This document shows, piece after piece, positions 1 to 8,623 of a DNA stretch of 64,000 bases. Positions within the stretch are counted from its first letter, which is position 1; the number at the start of each line of letters is the position of its first letter. Source of the DNA: Candidatus Brevefilum sp. (GTDB lineage: Bacteria > Chloroflexota > Anaerolineae > Anaerolineales > Anaerolineaceae); NCBI GenBank assembly GCA_019428905.1, contig JAHYJN010000006.1:18798-82797 (forward strand), read 5' to 3'. The notes under the pieces were generated by a model. It made no database searches. It saw only the letters and a program-made list of their open reading frames with translations, and was not told the origin of the DNA. A program made the translations under genes and the position numbers.

Positions 1-11
1 TTGCTCTAATC

Positions 12-1640
12 TCAGTCGTGTGTCAATGATTTAACCATATACGCTTCCCCCAACGAGTAACCGCGCGCCGCATAATATGCCCGGGTGCCAACGGCGGCAA
101 TCACCGCCATGTTCTGGTAACCCTTCTCCTGGGCAATCGACTCAGCCTTTTGGATCAACCGGGTGCCCAACCCGCTATGTTGGGCCATCCCGCTGCGTTC
201 CTCTCCAAGCTCTAATGACTGCCCGTAAACATGCACCTCGCGAATGATGGCAGCACCCGCCAGTTCCGGGATGCCCGTTACCCGGGTATCTTCTGGGAGG
301 GACAGGCGCAGGAATCCCGCCAGGTGATCATCCGCTGTATCGTAAGACAAAAAATGCTCTTCGGCGTAAGCGGGATGGTAAACCAGGTCGTTGAGGTTAA
401 GCACCTCAGCGCTTACCCGTTTTTTTCGAATCTCGCGGCAGCGGATGCATTCACAACGCGTACCGCGCTGCTGCATCTCAAGCTGGATGTCCTGCCGCAA
501 GCTGGTGTTCTTATTCCCAGCAACCACGTACGTCGAGGGGATATCCCGAATGATGCGGTTGATCCGGCAGTAACGGGGCACACTCGTTTTAATGTCCGCG
601 ATCAAATCCAGCAATGTGGCTTCTGAATAAGGCTGATAGTCACCTTTCTGCCAGTACGCCATCAACTCCGTCCCTTCCAGCAGCTGGCAGGGGTAGATTT
701 TGATCTCATCCGGGCAATACGCGCCTTCACCCCACATCCGCAAAAAATCCTCCCGGTCGCTGGCAGTTGTGGCACCCAGCAAGTTGGGCATCCAATGCAG
801 GACCACCTTAAACCCGCCCCCTCGCAGCAAAGCGGTGGCGTCCAGGGTTTCCCTGGCGGTGTGGCCGCGTTTGTTTCGTGCCAGGATGCGGTTGTCAAAG
901 CTTTGGGCGCCCATCTGCACCTTGGTGACCCCCAGGGTGCGATACCAGGCTAAAGCAGCCTTATCCACCAGGTCCGGCCGGGTTTCGATCACCAGGCCGA
1001 CATTGCGGTGAGCCGCGTGGACGTTGCGCGCCTGCGCTTCAGCCAGCGTTTCAGACCCCGCATCTTCACCTGGGTTAACCCCATTCATGGCATCAAAACA
1101 GCGCTGCACAAACCACACCTGGTAGTCCTGTGGATAGGCGCTGAAGCTGCCCCCTAAAATCAACAGCTCGATTTTATCCGTTGGATGGCCGACCGCCTCC
1201 AATGCCCTGATCCGGTTACTGACCTGCAAATAGGGGTCAAAGTCATTTTCTACGCCGCGTTTAGCGCCGGGCTCCTCGCTCAGGTAACTTTTCGGCAGCT
1301 GATCCTCCTGGGGGCAGAAGATGCATTCTCCCGGGCAGGGGTGAAAGCGCGTCAGCACGGTCACCGTGGTCACTCCGGAAAGGGTTCGGGTCGGTTTCAT
1401 GCGGATTTTGGCCAGAAGGTCATCATCATCCTCCCATTCTCCGCTCGCCACCATCTGGGAGTAAACCGCCACCAAGGCATGCTTGGGGATAAACCCGCCG
1501 CCATCCGTCTTGGGATGGGCCCGCTGGGCAGCGTGTAGGTCCATTCCCCTGCGAATATCTTCGAGGATCTCCAGCGCCAACGCCAGTTCGTCTTGGCTGT
1601 AGTCGCGCTTCTTTTGCCAGGATTCTGCTTTCATACGCAT
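12..1640 (-). CDS. elp3: Elp3-type tRNA uridine-34 carboxymethyl-modifying radical SAM/GNAT enzyme
   Basis: The protein of about 540 residues has a radical SAM domain with the cluster motif CPGECIFC (C-x3-C-x2-C, near residues 102-109) and a C-terminal GNAT acetyltransferase domain (SGLGTRLIQKAE near residues 490-500, ending in YYAARGY). This order is diagnostic of Elp3, which uses SAM and acetyl-CoA to place a carboxymethyl group on C5 of wobble uridine in tRNA. A stand-alone bacterial Elp3 from the Chloroflexi genus Dehalococcoides is well studied, and this copy is likewise without Elp1 or Elp2 partners nearby. I chose the ATG at 1640; a TTG at 1643 and a second ATG at 1634 are also in frame. 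A Trm9-like methyltransferase lies 2 kb away at 3701-4432. Confidence 0.93.
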   Translation of the reverse strand: MRMKAESWQKKRDYSQDELALALEILEDIRRGMDLHAAQRAHPKTDGGGFIPKHALVAVYSQMVASGEWEDDDDLLAKIRMKPTRTLSGVTTVTVLTRFHPCPGECIFCPQEDQLPKSYLSEEPGAKRGVENDFDPYLQVSNRIRALEAVGHPTDKIELLILGGSFSAYPQDYQVWFVQRCFDAMNGVNPGEDAGSETLAEAQARNVHAAHRNVGLVIETRPDLVDKAALAWYRTLGVTKVQMGAQSFDNRILARNKRGHTARETLDATALLRGGGFKVVLHWMPNLLGATTASDREDFLRMWGEGAYCPDEIKIYPCQLLEGTELMAYWQKGDYQPYSEATLLDLIADIKTSVPRYCRINRIIRDIPSTYVVAGNKNTSLRQDIQLEMQQRGTRCECIRCREIRKKRVSAEVLNLNDLVYHPAYAEEHFLSYDTADDHLAGFLRLSLPEDTRVTGIPELAGAAIIREVHVYGQSLELGEERSGMAQHSGLGTRLIQKAESIAQEKGYQNMAVIAAVGTRAYYAARGYSLGEAYMVKSLTHD

Positions 1641-1787
1641 CAATTGTACCCATTTATTTCCGCCGAGTCAGCGTGTTATTCTTCCCCGGAGATTTTACAA
1701 AGATTTTACAGGTTGTAAATAGAAATCTAATACTCGGGTATGATACTGGTACAAAGAAAACTTAGATCGAAATTAAGAGGTGAAAAA

Positions 1788-2900
1788 ATGAAATGGTCAT
1801 GGCGTGTAGGAAAAATTGCAGGGATTGATCTTAAAATCCACCTGACGTTCGTGTTTATTTTAATCTGGTATGGGCTTTCAACCTATTTAGGCGGAGGAAG
1901 CCTGACAGCGGCGCTTACCAATGTGCTGCTGATCCTGGCCTTGTTTTTTAGCGTGGTCTTGCATGAGTTTGGCCACGCGCTGACCGCCAGGTTGTTTGGT
2001 ATCTCAACCAGGGACATCACCTTGCTGCCGATTGGCGGCATTGCCCGCTTGGAAAGCATGCCAGAAGACCCCAAAGAAGAGCTGCTGGTGTCCATTGCCG
2101 GGCCAGCAGTCAACGCTGTCATTGCAGGCGGGTTGTTCACTGGCCTGTTATTGTCTGGTTTTTTCAACCCACCCTTGGTCATGGCTGAAATGCTGAACAA
2201 CTTTTGGCTGCAATTAATGGTTGCCAACATCACCCTGGTACTGTTCAACCTGGTCCCAGCTTTCCCGATGGACGGCGGTCGAGTGCTGCGTTCCATCCTG
2301 GCCTTGTTTATGGATCACCTTAAGGCAACCCGGATTGCATCGTACATCGGCCGCGGTTTAGCCGTGGTGATGGGGATCGCTGGCTTCTTCGTCAACCCCT
2401 GGTTGATCCTGACAGCTGCCTTTGTATGGTTTGGTGCAGGCGCAGAAGCACAGGCCGCCGAGCTCAAGGTTGGCCTGAAGGGACTGGTCGTGCGTGATGC
2501 CATGGTCTCACAGTTTTACCAGGTGGAAGCCAACCAATCTCTCTCCGATGTATTCCAACTGGCCATGTCAACCGGCCAGGAGAACATCCCCGTGGTTTCC
2601 AACGGCAACTTCCTAGGGATCATCCGGCGGGCTGACCTGATGAAAGCCATCGACCGCTTGGGGAACCGTGCGCCAGCCTATGCGGCCATTGGCGCTGAAC
2701 CCGCAGGACTGGATCTTGAAACGCCCTTGGATGAAGTTCTGCCAAAATTCGCAGCCCATCGGGCGCTCCCAGTACTTGATGGACGCCAGTTGATCGGTTT
2801 GGTCACATCCGAAAGTATTCAGCAGCGCATGTGGCTCAACCAACGCATGCGAGACGGATCAAACAAACCCCGAACGGGTGAAAGCACCGATATCGCTTGA
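1788..2900 (+). CDS. Site-2 protease family (M50) intramembrane metalloprotease with CBS domains
   Basis: This is a multi-pass membrane zinc protease of the S2P/M50 family. HEFGH (about residues 59-63) supplies the zinc-binding histidines and catalytic glutamate, and NLVPAFPMDGG (about 154-164) supplies the third ligand, Asp. After the membrane core come two CBS-type segments (about residues 225-355), as in the S2P-CBS subfamily, where CBS domains are thought to sense adenine nucleotides. I chose ATG 1788 because AAGAGGTG lies 7-14 bases upstream and the hydrophobic start fits; an in-frame ATG at 1740 lacks such a site. The substrate cannot be inferred. A hairpin terminator follows at 2939. 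Confidence 0.92.
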   Translation: MKWSWRVGKIAGIDLKIHLTFVFILIWYGLSTYLGGGSLTAALTNVLLILALFFSVVLHEFGHALTARLFGISTRDITLLPIGGIARLESMPEDPKEELLVSIAGPAVNAVIAGGLFTGLLLSGFFNPPLVMAEMLNNFWLQLMVANITLVLFNLVPAFPMDGGRVLRSILALFMDHLKATRIASYIGRGLAVVMGIAGFFVNPWLILTAAFVWFGAGAEAQAAELKVGLKGLVVRDAMVSQFYQVEANQSLSDVFQLAMSTGQENIPVVSNGNFLGIIRRADLMKAIDRLGNRAPAYAAIGAEPAGLDLETPLDEVLPKFAAHRALPVLDGRQLIGLVTSESIQQRMWLNQRMRDGSNKPRTGESTDIA

Positions 2901-2938
2901 TTCGGGTTAATCACACCGCCCACACTTTTAGCAACATG

Positions 2939-2976
2939 ACAACTGCTTTCTCACACCTGAAAGCAGTTGTTTTGAT
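2939..2976 (+). terminator. Rho-independent terminator after the M50 protease gene
   Basis: A perfect 12-bp stem ACAACTGCTTTC / GAAAGCAGTTGT with an 8-nt loop is followed by TTTTGATTT. It lies 38 bases after the stop codon. Confidence 0.8.
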
Positions 2977-3097
2977 TTAAAAATTAAAACATCCACCGAG
3001 ACCTTGCGATAATAGTGTCAGCTTCACTGTCTTTTAGCCAGGCAATTTTAAGGGTATAACAATCCTGACAATTACCGCTTCATCACCTGGAGACGAT

Positions 3098-3610
3098 ATG
3101 AAACGCTGGCACTATTACACCGTGATCGGGCTGATCTTTGGGATTTTTGACTGGTTTTACCTGGATTGGTTATCGCGTGGTCTTGGTCCCAATCTAGGTG
3201 AAAACCCCTTCATCGTCATCCCCATTATTATCGGGTTGAACTATGGGTTCTGGCTGGTGCCCGTCATACCGGTCGTGATTTACGAAATAAAACAAGCCGA
3301 CACCATCAAAGGCCCCATTCTGGCAGCGATCCTTACCTGGGTTTGTGCCTTATTCAGCTATTACACCTATTATGCCATCCTCTTGTCGTTGGGGAAGCTA
3401 ATCCATTTAGAGCATTTGAACTTATTTGGTGACCGTTATGCTGGTTTTTGGGGTGAGTACTGGCGCATGTTCCGGTGGATCATCCTCTCACAGTTCTTGG
3501 AGTGGATCCCCATCGCCATCATCGGCGGCAGCGTCATTGCCGCGTTCCTGTGGTGGGTTCTCAAAAAACGCAAGAAGAAGTCCGAAGAACAGCAACCACA
3601 GGGAGGGTAG
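3098..3610 (+). CDS. Hypothetical four-helix membrane protein
   Basis: I do not recognise the family. The 170-residue protein has about four hydrophobic segments (near residues 6-25, 40-63, 75-100 and 127-155) and a very basic, charged C-terminal tail starting KKRKKKSEEQQ, which suggests the tail stays in the cytoplasm. The start is supported by CTGGAGACGAT immediately before the ATG. It stands alone between the protease and the methyltransferase gene, in the same direction but separated by about 200 and 90 bases. Confidence 0.7.
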   Translation: MKRWHYYTVIGLIFGIFDWFYLDWLSRGLGPNLGENPFIVIPIIIGLNYGFWLVPVIPVVIYEIKQADTIKGPILAAILTWVCALFSYYTYYAILLSLGKLIHLEHLNLFGDRYAGFWGEYWRMFRWIILSQFLEWIPIAIIGGSVIAAFLWWVLKKRKKKSEEQQPQGG

Positions 3611-3700
3611 GATCATTGTTTGAAATGTAATCCAATTTTCAACCACTCTCCAACCGCCCATTCATGATCTTCTCACTGAGATATTGAACAGATTATTATT

Positions 3701-4432
3701 ATGGACCCGCAGGTAAAAGCAAAATTAACCGAGATCAACCAGGATTTTTACGAGCGCTTTGCGCACTCGTTCAGCGCCACCCGCCACCAGGTCCAACCGG
3801 GCGTGCGGCAGGTGATTCAAAACATGAAGCCTGGTGCTGCAATCCTGGATATCGGGTGCGGTAATGGGACCCTGGCGCGCGAGCTCGCCGGCCGGCGATT
3901 CGCCGGAAGATACCTGGGGGTAGATATGAGTGCTGGACTGCTCGAAAAAGCACGACAGCTGTTAACAGAACCGCCATCAGGCGTATACGAATTCGAACTT
4001 GCTGACCTTTCATCTCCAGGCTGGCAAAATGACATCCCCCAAGCGCCGTATGACTGGCTGGTCAGCTTTGCCGTGTTACACCACCTACCTGGGGAGGTCC
4101 TTCGACAGGATACGGCGAATGCCTTCCGCCAATTGATTGCCCCGGATGGTTATGTCGCTGTGTCCGTCTGGCAGTGGCAAAACAGCCCCCGGTTGGTCAA
4201 GCGGGTCCTACCTTGGTCAACGGTCGGTCTAAACCCTGAAGACCTCGATCAAGGCGATGTGCTGCTGGATTGGCGTGCGGGTGAGTCACCTGGTCTGCGC
4301 TACGTCCACACCTTTCGAAAAGACAGCCTGACCGCCTTGGCGACACAAGCCGGTTTCACCGTAATACATTCCTTTTTAGCTGATGGTAAATCACGTGACC
4401 TGGCACTGTACCAGGTATGGCAAGCGGCTTAA
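3701..4432 (+). CDS. Class I SAM methyltransferase, Trm9/ALKBH8-like
   Basis: The 243-residue protein has a standard SAM-binding fold: motif I ILDIGCGNGTLA near residues 48-59, an acidic motif II in YLGVDMS, and VLHHLPGE after strand 4. Its N-terminus, FYERFAHSFSATR, closely resembles the N-terminal signature of yeast Trm9 (VYNEIAPHFSQTR), and the C-terminal RYVHTFRKDSL resembles the RYYHLYREGEL-like region of that family. Trm9/ALKBH8 enzymes methylate the carboxymethyl group that Elp3 installs on wobble uridine. The family placement is from recalled motifs, so a general small-molecule methyltransferase remains possible. The nearby elp3 makes the tRNA role more attractive. Confidence 0.72.
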   Translation: MDPQVKAKLTEINQDFYERFAHSFSATRHQVQPGVRQVIQNMKPGAAILDIGCGNGTLARELAGRRFAGRYLGVDMSAGLLEKARQLLTEPPSGVYEFELADLSSPGWQNDIPQAPYDWLVSFAVLHHLPGEVLRQDTANAFRQLIAPDGYVAVSVWQWQNSPRLVKRVLPWSTVGLNPEDLDQGDVLLDWRAGESPGLRYVHTFRKDSLTALATQAGFTVIHSFLADGKSRDLALYQVWQAA

Positions 4433-4437
4433 GCATC

Positions 4438-4476
4438 AAAACAGCCAGCAATCATCAGACTATTGCCGGCTGTTTT
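4438..4476. terminator. Bidirectional terminator between convergent genes
   Basis: The inverted repeat AAACAGCCAGCAAT / ATTGCCGGCTGTTT (one mismatch) has A-rich and T-rich flanks, so it can end transcription of the methyltransferase gene on the plus strand and the ZIP transporter gene on the minus strand. Confidence 0.8.
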
Positions 4477-4495
4477 GATTTTCTTTATGCTGAAC

Positions 4496-5308
4496 TTATC
4501 CCAGGGCGACATCCAAGAGCATCATGATCGCAAAACCCAGCATTACACCAATCGTGGGGATATCTGAATGCCCCTCACACTTAGAAGCAGGGATCAATTC
4601 CTCAGCCACCACGTATATCATTGCTCCAGCCGCAAAAGCCAAGGCGTAGGGTAGGAGCGGCCGCATGTAAAACGTCAGTGCCGCGCCAATCACACCAGCA
4701 ATCGGCTCAACCATACCTGAAAATTGCCCGTAGAAAAAGGCCTTACCCCGCTTCCAGCCTTCCCGCCGCAGCGGTGCTGACACGGCTAAACCCTCAGGGA
4801 AGTTCTGGATACCGATGCCGACGGCTAACGCAATCGCTGAACCAATCGCAGCACCTTCTACCCCAGCTGCAGCAGCGCCAAAAGCCACCCCCACGGCCAA
4901 ACCTTCAGGGATATTGTGCAATGTAATGGCGGTGATCAGCAGCACGCTGCGCTGCCATGAAGTCTTAACCCCCTCAGCCTGACTGATATCCATGCCCATA
5001 TGCAGGTGAGGCAGCAGCTTATCCACCACCCATAAAAATGCGCCCCCCAGTAAAAACCCTAAAACCGCGGGGAACCAGATCGGCACCAACAGGTCCTGGG
5101 AAAGCTCAATCGCTGGTTCCAACAAAGACCAAAAACTGGCGGCAATCATCACGCCTGATGCCACGCCCAATAAACCATCCAGGAGTTTCTGGTTAACTTC
5201 CTTTGTGAAGAATATCAGAGACGCACCTAAAGCCGTCACAAACCACGTAAACAACGTGCCTAACAAAGCTTGGATAATGGGGGAAAATTGTTCAAAAAAA
5301 GCGATCAT
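4496..5308 (-). CDS. ZIP family metal (zinc/iron) transporter
   Basis: The 270-residue integral membrane protein carries the two ZIP signature helices HNIPEGLAVG (about residues 141-150) and NFPEGLAVS (about 169-177), whose His, Asn, Pro and Glu residues line the metal site. A loop with PHLHMGMDIS before the first of them provides histidines often seen in the variable metal-binding region. The protein probably imports zinc or another divalent metal across the cytoplasmic membrane. The start is preceded by AAAGGAG. A paired-repeat element at 5361-5396 in the upstream region is a candidate metalloregulator site. Confidence 0.92.
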   Translation of the reverse strand: MIAFFEQFSPIIQALLGTLFTWFVTALGASLIFFTKEVNQKLLDGLLGVASGVMIAASFWSLLEPAIELSQDLLVPIWFPAVLGFLLGGAFLWVVDKLLPHLHMGMDISQAEGVKTSWQRSVLLITAITLHNIPEGLAVGVAFGAAAAGVEGAAIGSAIALAVGIGIQNFPEGLAVSAPLRREGWKRGKAFFYGQFSGMVEPIAGVIGAALTFYMRPLLPYALAFAAGAMIYVVAEELIPASKCEGHSDIPTIGVMLGFAIMMLLDVALG

Positions 5309-5360
5309 TTGAGATAATCTCCTTTCAAATATTTTTTATGGTTCAGATCTTACCATAATA

Positions 5361-5396
5361 TTAGCTGCGTGTAAATATATATTTAGTTGCAGCTAA
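5361..5396. promoter_or_regulatory. Candidate operator upstream of the ZIP transporter gene
   Basis: TTAGCTGC at 5361-5368 and its exact inverse GCAGCTAA at 5389-5396 flank an AT-rich core. The right half is itself a near-palindrome, TTAGTTGCAGCTAA (5383-5396), and the TTAG[C/T]TGC half-sites recur 22 bp apart, about two helical turns. It lies between divergent genes, 53 bases from the transporter start. TTAG...CTAA ends recall DtxR/MntR-type sites, but the regulator is unknown. Confidence 0.5.
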
Positions 5397-5431
5397 TTTT
5401 TTCCCAGTGATTTGCGCGGTAGAATCATATC

Positions 5432-6436
5432 ATGATTGAAGGCAACCTGCTAATCGAATTGATTCAAAAAGCGAGCATTAAACGCGATGCCACCCAACAA
5501 GACACCAACGCGTATCGTTTGTTCAATGGGTTTTATGAGGGCGCGCCCGGCCTGGTCCTCGACCGTTACGGACCAGCCCTGGTGATTATGAACCATGGTG
5601 AACCGGGGGGTTATGACCAAGTGATCGAGGAGGTCGTAGATTGGGTGTTGACCCACCTCCAGGGGCTGGAAGCCGTCCTGCACAAACAGCGCCAGCATCC
5701 ACAAGACGGGATGAAACAAGGCCGCCTCTTAGCCGGTGAGCGGCTGCCTGCTGTTATCACCGAACACGGGGTGAACTATGCCCTTGACTTACAACTGCAC
5801 CAGGATGCCAGTTTCTACCTGGATACGCGCCGTTTACGACGCTGGCTGCTGGATCACCTGGCGGGGAAGCGCCTTCTGAACACCTTTGCCTACACCGGAA
5901 GTTTGGGCGTGGCAGCGGGTGTGGGAGGGGCAACATTGGTGATGCAAACCGACATCAACCCCAAATACCTGCACATTGCACAGCGGTCATGGCGGTTAAA
6001 TCAACTTCCTATGGATAATTACCGGGGTATCGCCGGTGATTTCTTTCGCGTGGCCGGGCGGTTGCGGGCTGATCAGCGCTTATTTGACTGCGTGATCCTC
6101 GATCCGCCTTTCTTCTCCAGCACGGAAGCCGGCACTGTCGACCTCCTCGGCGAGACCAGCCGCTTGGTCAACAAGGTCCGCCCGCTGGTAGCCCATCAAG
6201 GCTGGCTCGTGGTGATCAACAATGCGCTCTTCCGCTCCGGAAAAGACTTCATGGCAGAGCTTGAAGGCCTATGCCACAGCCCATATATTGCCTTTGAGCA
6301 AATGATTCACATCCCACCAGATATCACCGGATTCCCTGACACGATTATCGGACAACCACCGATAGACCCAGCGCCTTTCAACCACCCCACCAAGATCGCC
6401 ATCCTGCGCCTCACCCGTAAGGATGGTCGTCAATAA
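5432..6436 (+). CDS. RlmI/RlmK-like SAM-dependent rRNA methyltransferase
   Basis: The 334-residue protein has an N-terminal EGAPGLVLDRYG segment (about residues 31-42) typical of the RlmI/RlmK group, a SAM-binding segment LLNTFAYTGSLGVAA (about 148-162), an acidic TDINPKYLHIAQ motif, and the catalytic-loop type motif LDPPFFSS (about 228-235). Members modify bases of 23S rRNA. The N-terminal PUA domain of E. coli RlmI appears to be missing, so the exact target base cannot be stated. It is divergent from the ZIP gene and convergent with the GH13 gene. Confidence 0.82.
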   Translation: MIEGNLLIELIQKASIKRDATQQDTNAYRLFNGFYEGAPGLVLDRYGPALVIMNHGEPGGYDQVIEEVVDWVLTHLQGLEAVLHKQRQHPQDGMKQGRLLAGERLPAVITEHGVNYALDLQLHQDASFYLDTRRLRRWLLDHLAGKRLLNTFAYTGSLGVAAGVGGATLVMQTDINPKYLHIAQRSWRLNQLPMDNYRGIAGDFFRVAGRLRADQRLFDCVILDPPFFSSTEAGTVDLLGETSRLVNKVRPLVAHQGWLVVINNALFRSGKDFMAELEGLCHSPYIAFEQMIHIPPDITGFPDTIIGQPPIDPAPFNHPTKIAILRLTRKDGRQ

Positions 6437-6460
6437 AAGTTCCGCCGACTCCCAAAATGA

Positions 6461-6500
6461 AAAACACCCCAGGGATTGGGTTACCTGGGGTGGTCCAGAT
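6461..6500. terminator. Bidirectional terminator between convergent genes
   Basis: CACCCCAGG (6465-6473) and CCTGGGGTG (6484-6492) form a perfect 9-bp stem with a 10-nt loop and an A-tract on the left. It lies between two stop codons that face each other. Confidence 0.7.
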
Positions 6501-6513
6501 CATCTTTTAGGCG

Positions 6514-7971
6514 TTATGTTTGGGGTTTAAAGATCGCCCCCTGCCATGGGGGCACGCTTCCCTTGCGCAAATGCCCCTCTTCAATGACTGCCCCCTCACC
6601 GCCCAGCAGGTCCTCAAACACCGTCCCATCCGGGAAGAAGTCCGCCAGGGGCAGGTTCAAATCCCAGGAACCATCACCAGCGTTGATCAAGATCAGCATG
6701 CGTTGGCTTTCGAGGTGCCGTAAGTAGGCTAAACAGCGACCTTCGGCAAACACCGGCACATACTCACCCGTGCGCAGCACGGGATATTCCAACCGCAGGT
6801 GTGTATAGGCCTTGATCGTGTTACGCAGATCATGATCCCAATGAGATTCGTCCCAGGGGAACGCACCCCGGTTCTCTGGGTCACGTCCGCCCATCATCCC
6901 AATTTCGTTGCCATAGTAAATGCAGGGTGCACCGGGATAGGTCATCTGGAATAAAGCCGCCAACCGGAAGGCTTCCTTCTTGCCGCTGACCATGCTCAAA
7001 AAGCGCGGCATATCGTGGCTGTCCAACAAGTTGAGCTGCGCCAAGACATTCTGCCGGGGATAGATCTCCAACAATTGCTTTGTGCGTTGCGCAAACCCCA
7101 CCGCGTCCAAACCTGGCACCTCAGGTAGCCCCATCATCCCCGAGATCATGGCTTCATCCCGGCTGCCCTCGCCAAAGAACCCCACGCAAGCTGCACTGAA
7201 TTGATAGTTCATCACGCCGTCAAACATATCCCCTTGCAGCCATTCCTGCGCCTCCGAAGGGATTTCTCCCACCAGGTAGGCATCGGGGTTGGGTTCCTTG
7301 GTCACCGAGCGAAACTGACGCCAGAAGGATTCATCCTTGATTTCGAAGGGGACATCCAACCGCCAGCCATCAGCGCCCTTGGCAATCCAATATTGGGCAA
7401 CCCCAAACAGGAATTCGCGCACACGTGGGTTATCGGTGTTGAATTGCGGCAGAGCCGGCAGATTCCACCAAGCAGAATAATTCGGTTTGCCCTGGTAGGC
7501 GTTCATCGGGTATCCGTAGACGGTGAACCAATCCAGGTAAGGTGACTTTTCGCCGTTTTCCAGGATGTGGTGAAATTGGAAAAAGCCCCGGCTGGCATGG
7601 TTGAAAACCCCGTCCAAAATGATGCGCATACCGCGCCGGTGGGCTTCATCCAGCAATTTAAAATACGCCTCGTTACCACCCAAAATCGGGTCCACCTGGT
7701 AATAGTCAAAGGTGTGGTAACGGTGGTTGGCGGCTGAAGCGAAGATCGGGTTGAAATATATGGCCGTAATCCCCAAATCTTGCAAGTAGTCCAGTCTCTC
7801 ATAAACACCTAACAAGTCACCCCCCTTAAAACCATACCGCGTCATGGGCGAATCCCAGGGCTCGAGGTGGGTCGGTTTTTCCAGGTGTTCAGATTTTGCA
7901 AAACGGTCGGGAAAGATTTGGTAAAAAATGGCATTCTTGACCCAATCGGGCGTGCGGGTTAGCTCGGTCAT
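6514..7971 (-). CDS. Glycoside hydrolase family 13 alpha-glucan hydrolase (neopullulanase/cyclomaltodextrinase-like)
   Basis: The 485-residue protein has all GH13 regions: region I DGVFNHAS (about 120-127), region II DGWRLDVPFE with the nucleophile Asp at about 206, region III LVGEIPSEA with the acid/base Glu at about 236, and region IV LLDSHD with Asp at about 320. FYQIFPDRF near the N-terminus and PWDSPMTRYGFKGGDL are typical of the neopullulanase/maltogenic amylase-like subgroup. The usual N-terminal starch-binding domain of that group is absent and no signal peptide is visible, so it probably acts on maltodextrins inside the cell. Confidence 0.93.
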   Translation of the reverse strand: MTELTRTPDWVKNAIFYQIFPDRFAKSEHLEKPTHLEPWDSPMTRYGFKGGDLLGVYERLDYLQDLGITAIYFNPIFASAANHRYHTFDYYQVDPILGGNEAYFKLLDEAHRRGMRIILDGVFNHASRGFFQFHHILENGEKSPYLDWFTVYGYPMNAYQGKPNYSAWWNLPALPQFNTDNPRVREFLFGVAQYWIAKGADGWRLDVPFEIKDESFWRQFRSVTKEPNPDAYLVGEIPSEAQEWLQGDMFDGVMNYQFSAACVGFFGEGSRDEAMISGMMGLPEVPGLDAVGFAQRTKQLLEIYPRQNVLAQLNLLDSHDMPRFLSMVSGKKEAFRLAALFQMTYPGAPCIYYGNEIGMMGGRDPENRGAFPWDESHWDHDLRNTIKAYTHLRLEYPVLRTGEYVPVFAEGRCLAYLRHLESQRMLILINAGDGSWDLNLPLADFFPDGTVFEDLLGGEGAVIEEGHLRKGSVPPWQGAIFKPQT

Positions 7972-8102
7972 CGTTTGTGTTTTTTCTCCTCATAAGTCAA
8001 CGCTAAAGTAGTGTGATTTTACCTTAGAAGCTCAAATGATAAAGCCATCACCGGGAAATTCAATTTACCAAACCAGATCATACCCGTGTATTAGAAAATC
8101 AG

Positions 8103-8131
8103 TTGACAAGAAAACGCATCAAAGTTATTCT
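8103..8131 (+). promoter_or_regulatory. Sigma-70-type promoter of selC
   Basis: A perfect -35 box TTGACA (8103-8108), a 17-bp spacer and a -10 box TATTCT (8126-8131) end 7 bases before the first base of the selenocysteine tRNA. Confidence 0.75.
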
Positions 8132-8138
8132 TAATCTT

Positions 8139-8232
8139 GGGAATGGTTAGGTCCCGGTGGGCCTCCCGGTCTTCAAAATCGGTGTCGGGTCGCGTTGCGA
8201 GCCGTGGTGGGTTCGACTCCCATCCATTCCCG
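8139..8232 (+). tRNA. selC: Selenocysteine tRNA, anticodon TCA
   Basis: The 94-base sequence folds as a bacterial tRNA-Sec. It has an 8-bp acceptor stem (GGGAATGG / CCATTCCC), a 6-bp D stem AGGTCC / GGGCCT with a 4-nt loop, an anticodon stem CCGGT / ATCGG with loop CTTCAAA (anticodon TCA), a long variable arm of about 8 bp with one mismatch, and a 5-bp T stem GTGGG / CCCAT around TTCGACT. G73 follows and CCA is not encoded. The extended acceptor plus T arm (8+5 bp), the 6-bp D stem and the UGA-reading anticodon are the features that distinguish tRNA-Sec. The organism therefore inserts selenocysteine at some UGA codons; selA, selB and selD are not in this window. Confidence 0.96.
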
Positions 8233-8623
8233 CCTGATAACCCTCAGGTGCCAATACCCACAATTTTCTCAAAACAATCTTTTGCCTCAATGCACAAAAC
8301 CACGGTTCAACCAGACAAAAACGAACATTATAATATCCAAAAACACTGAATTAAGTGACTGATTCTAATGATATAATCGAGAAAAACATATTTCCTCGTT
8401 CGTCATCCTGGTTACCTTATCGAGAAATAATTGGTACCGATGCCCTAATCTGACCAGGTTAAGATGGTCAGCAATAGATTCATCTTATCGATAACACACG
8501 AATAGCATATCCGGTGATAATAAATTTGAGGAAAATGAAATAGTGGAGGGAGGCCCCTGGAGAGAAAATCATCAAAATGTGGATCACTTAATCCAAACAC
8601 AAACTGATTTAAGGAGAAATAAC
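8233..8623 (+). other. Intergenic region between selC and the ABC transporter operon
   Basis: I see no gene in these 391 bases. A TATAAT at 8372-8377 could be the -10 box of the transporter operon, but no good -35 is visible at the right distance. An in-frame upstream ATG-like start at 8543 would add 27 unlikely residues to the binding protein, so the real start is placed at 8624. Confidence 0.5.
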
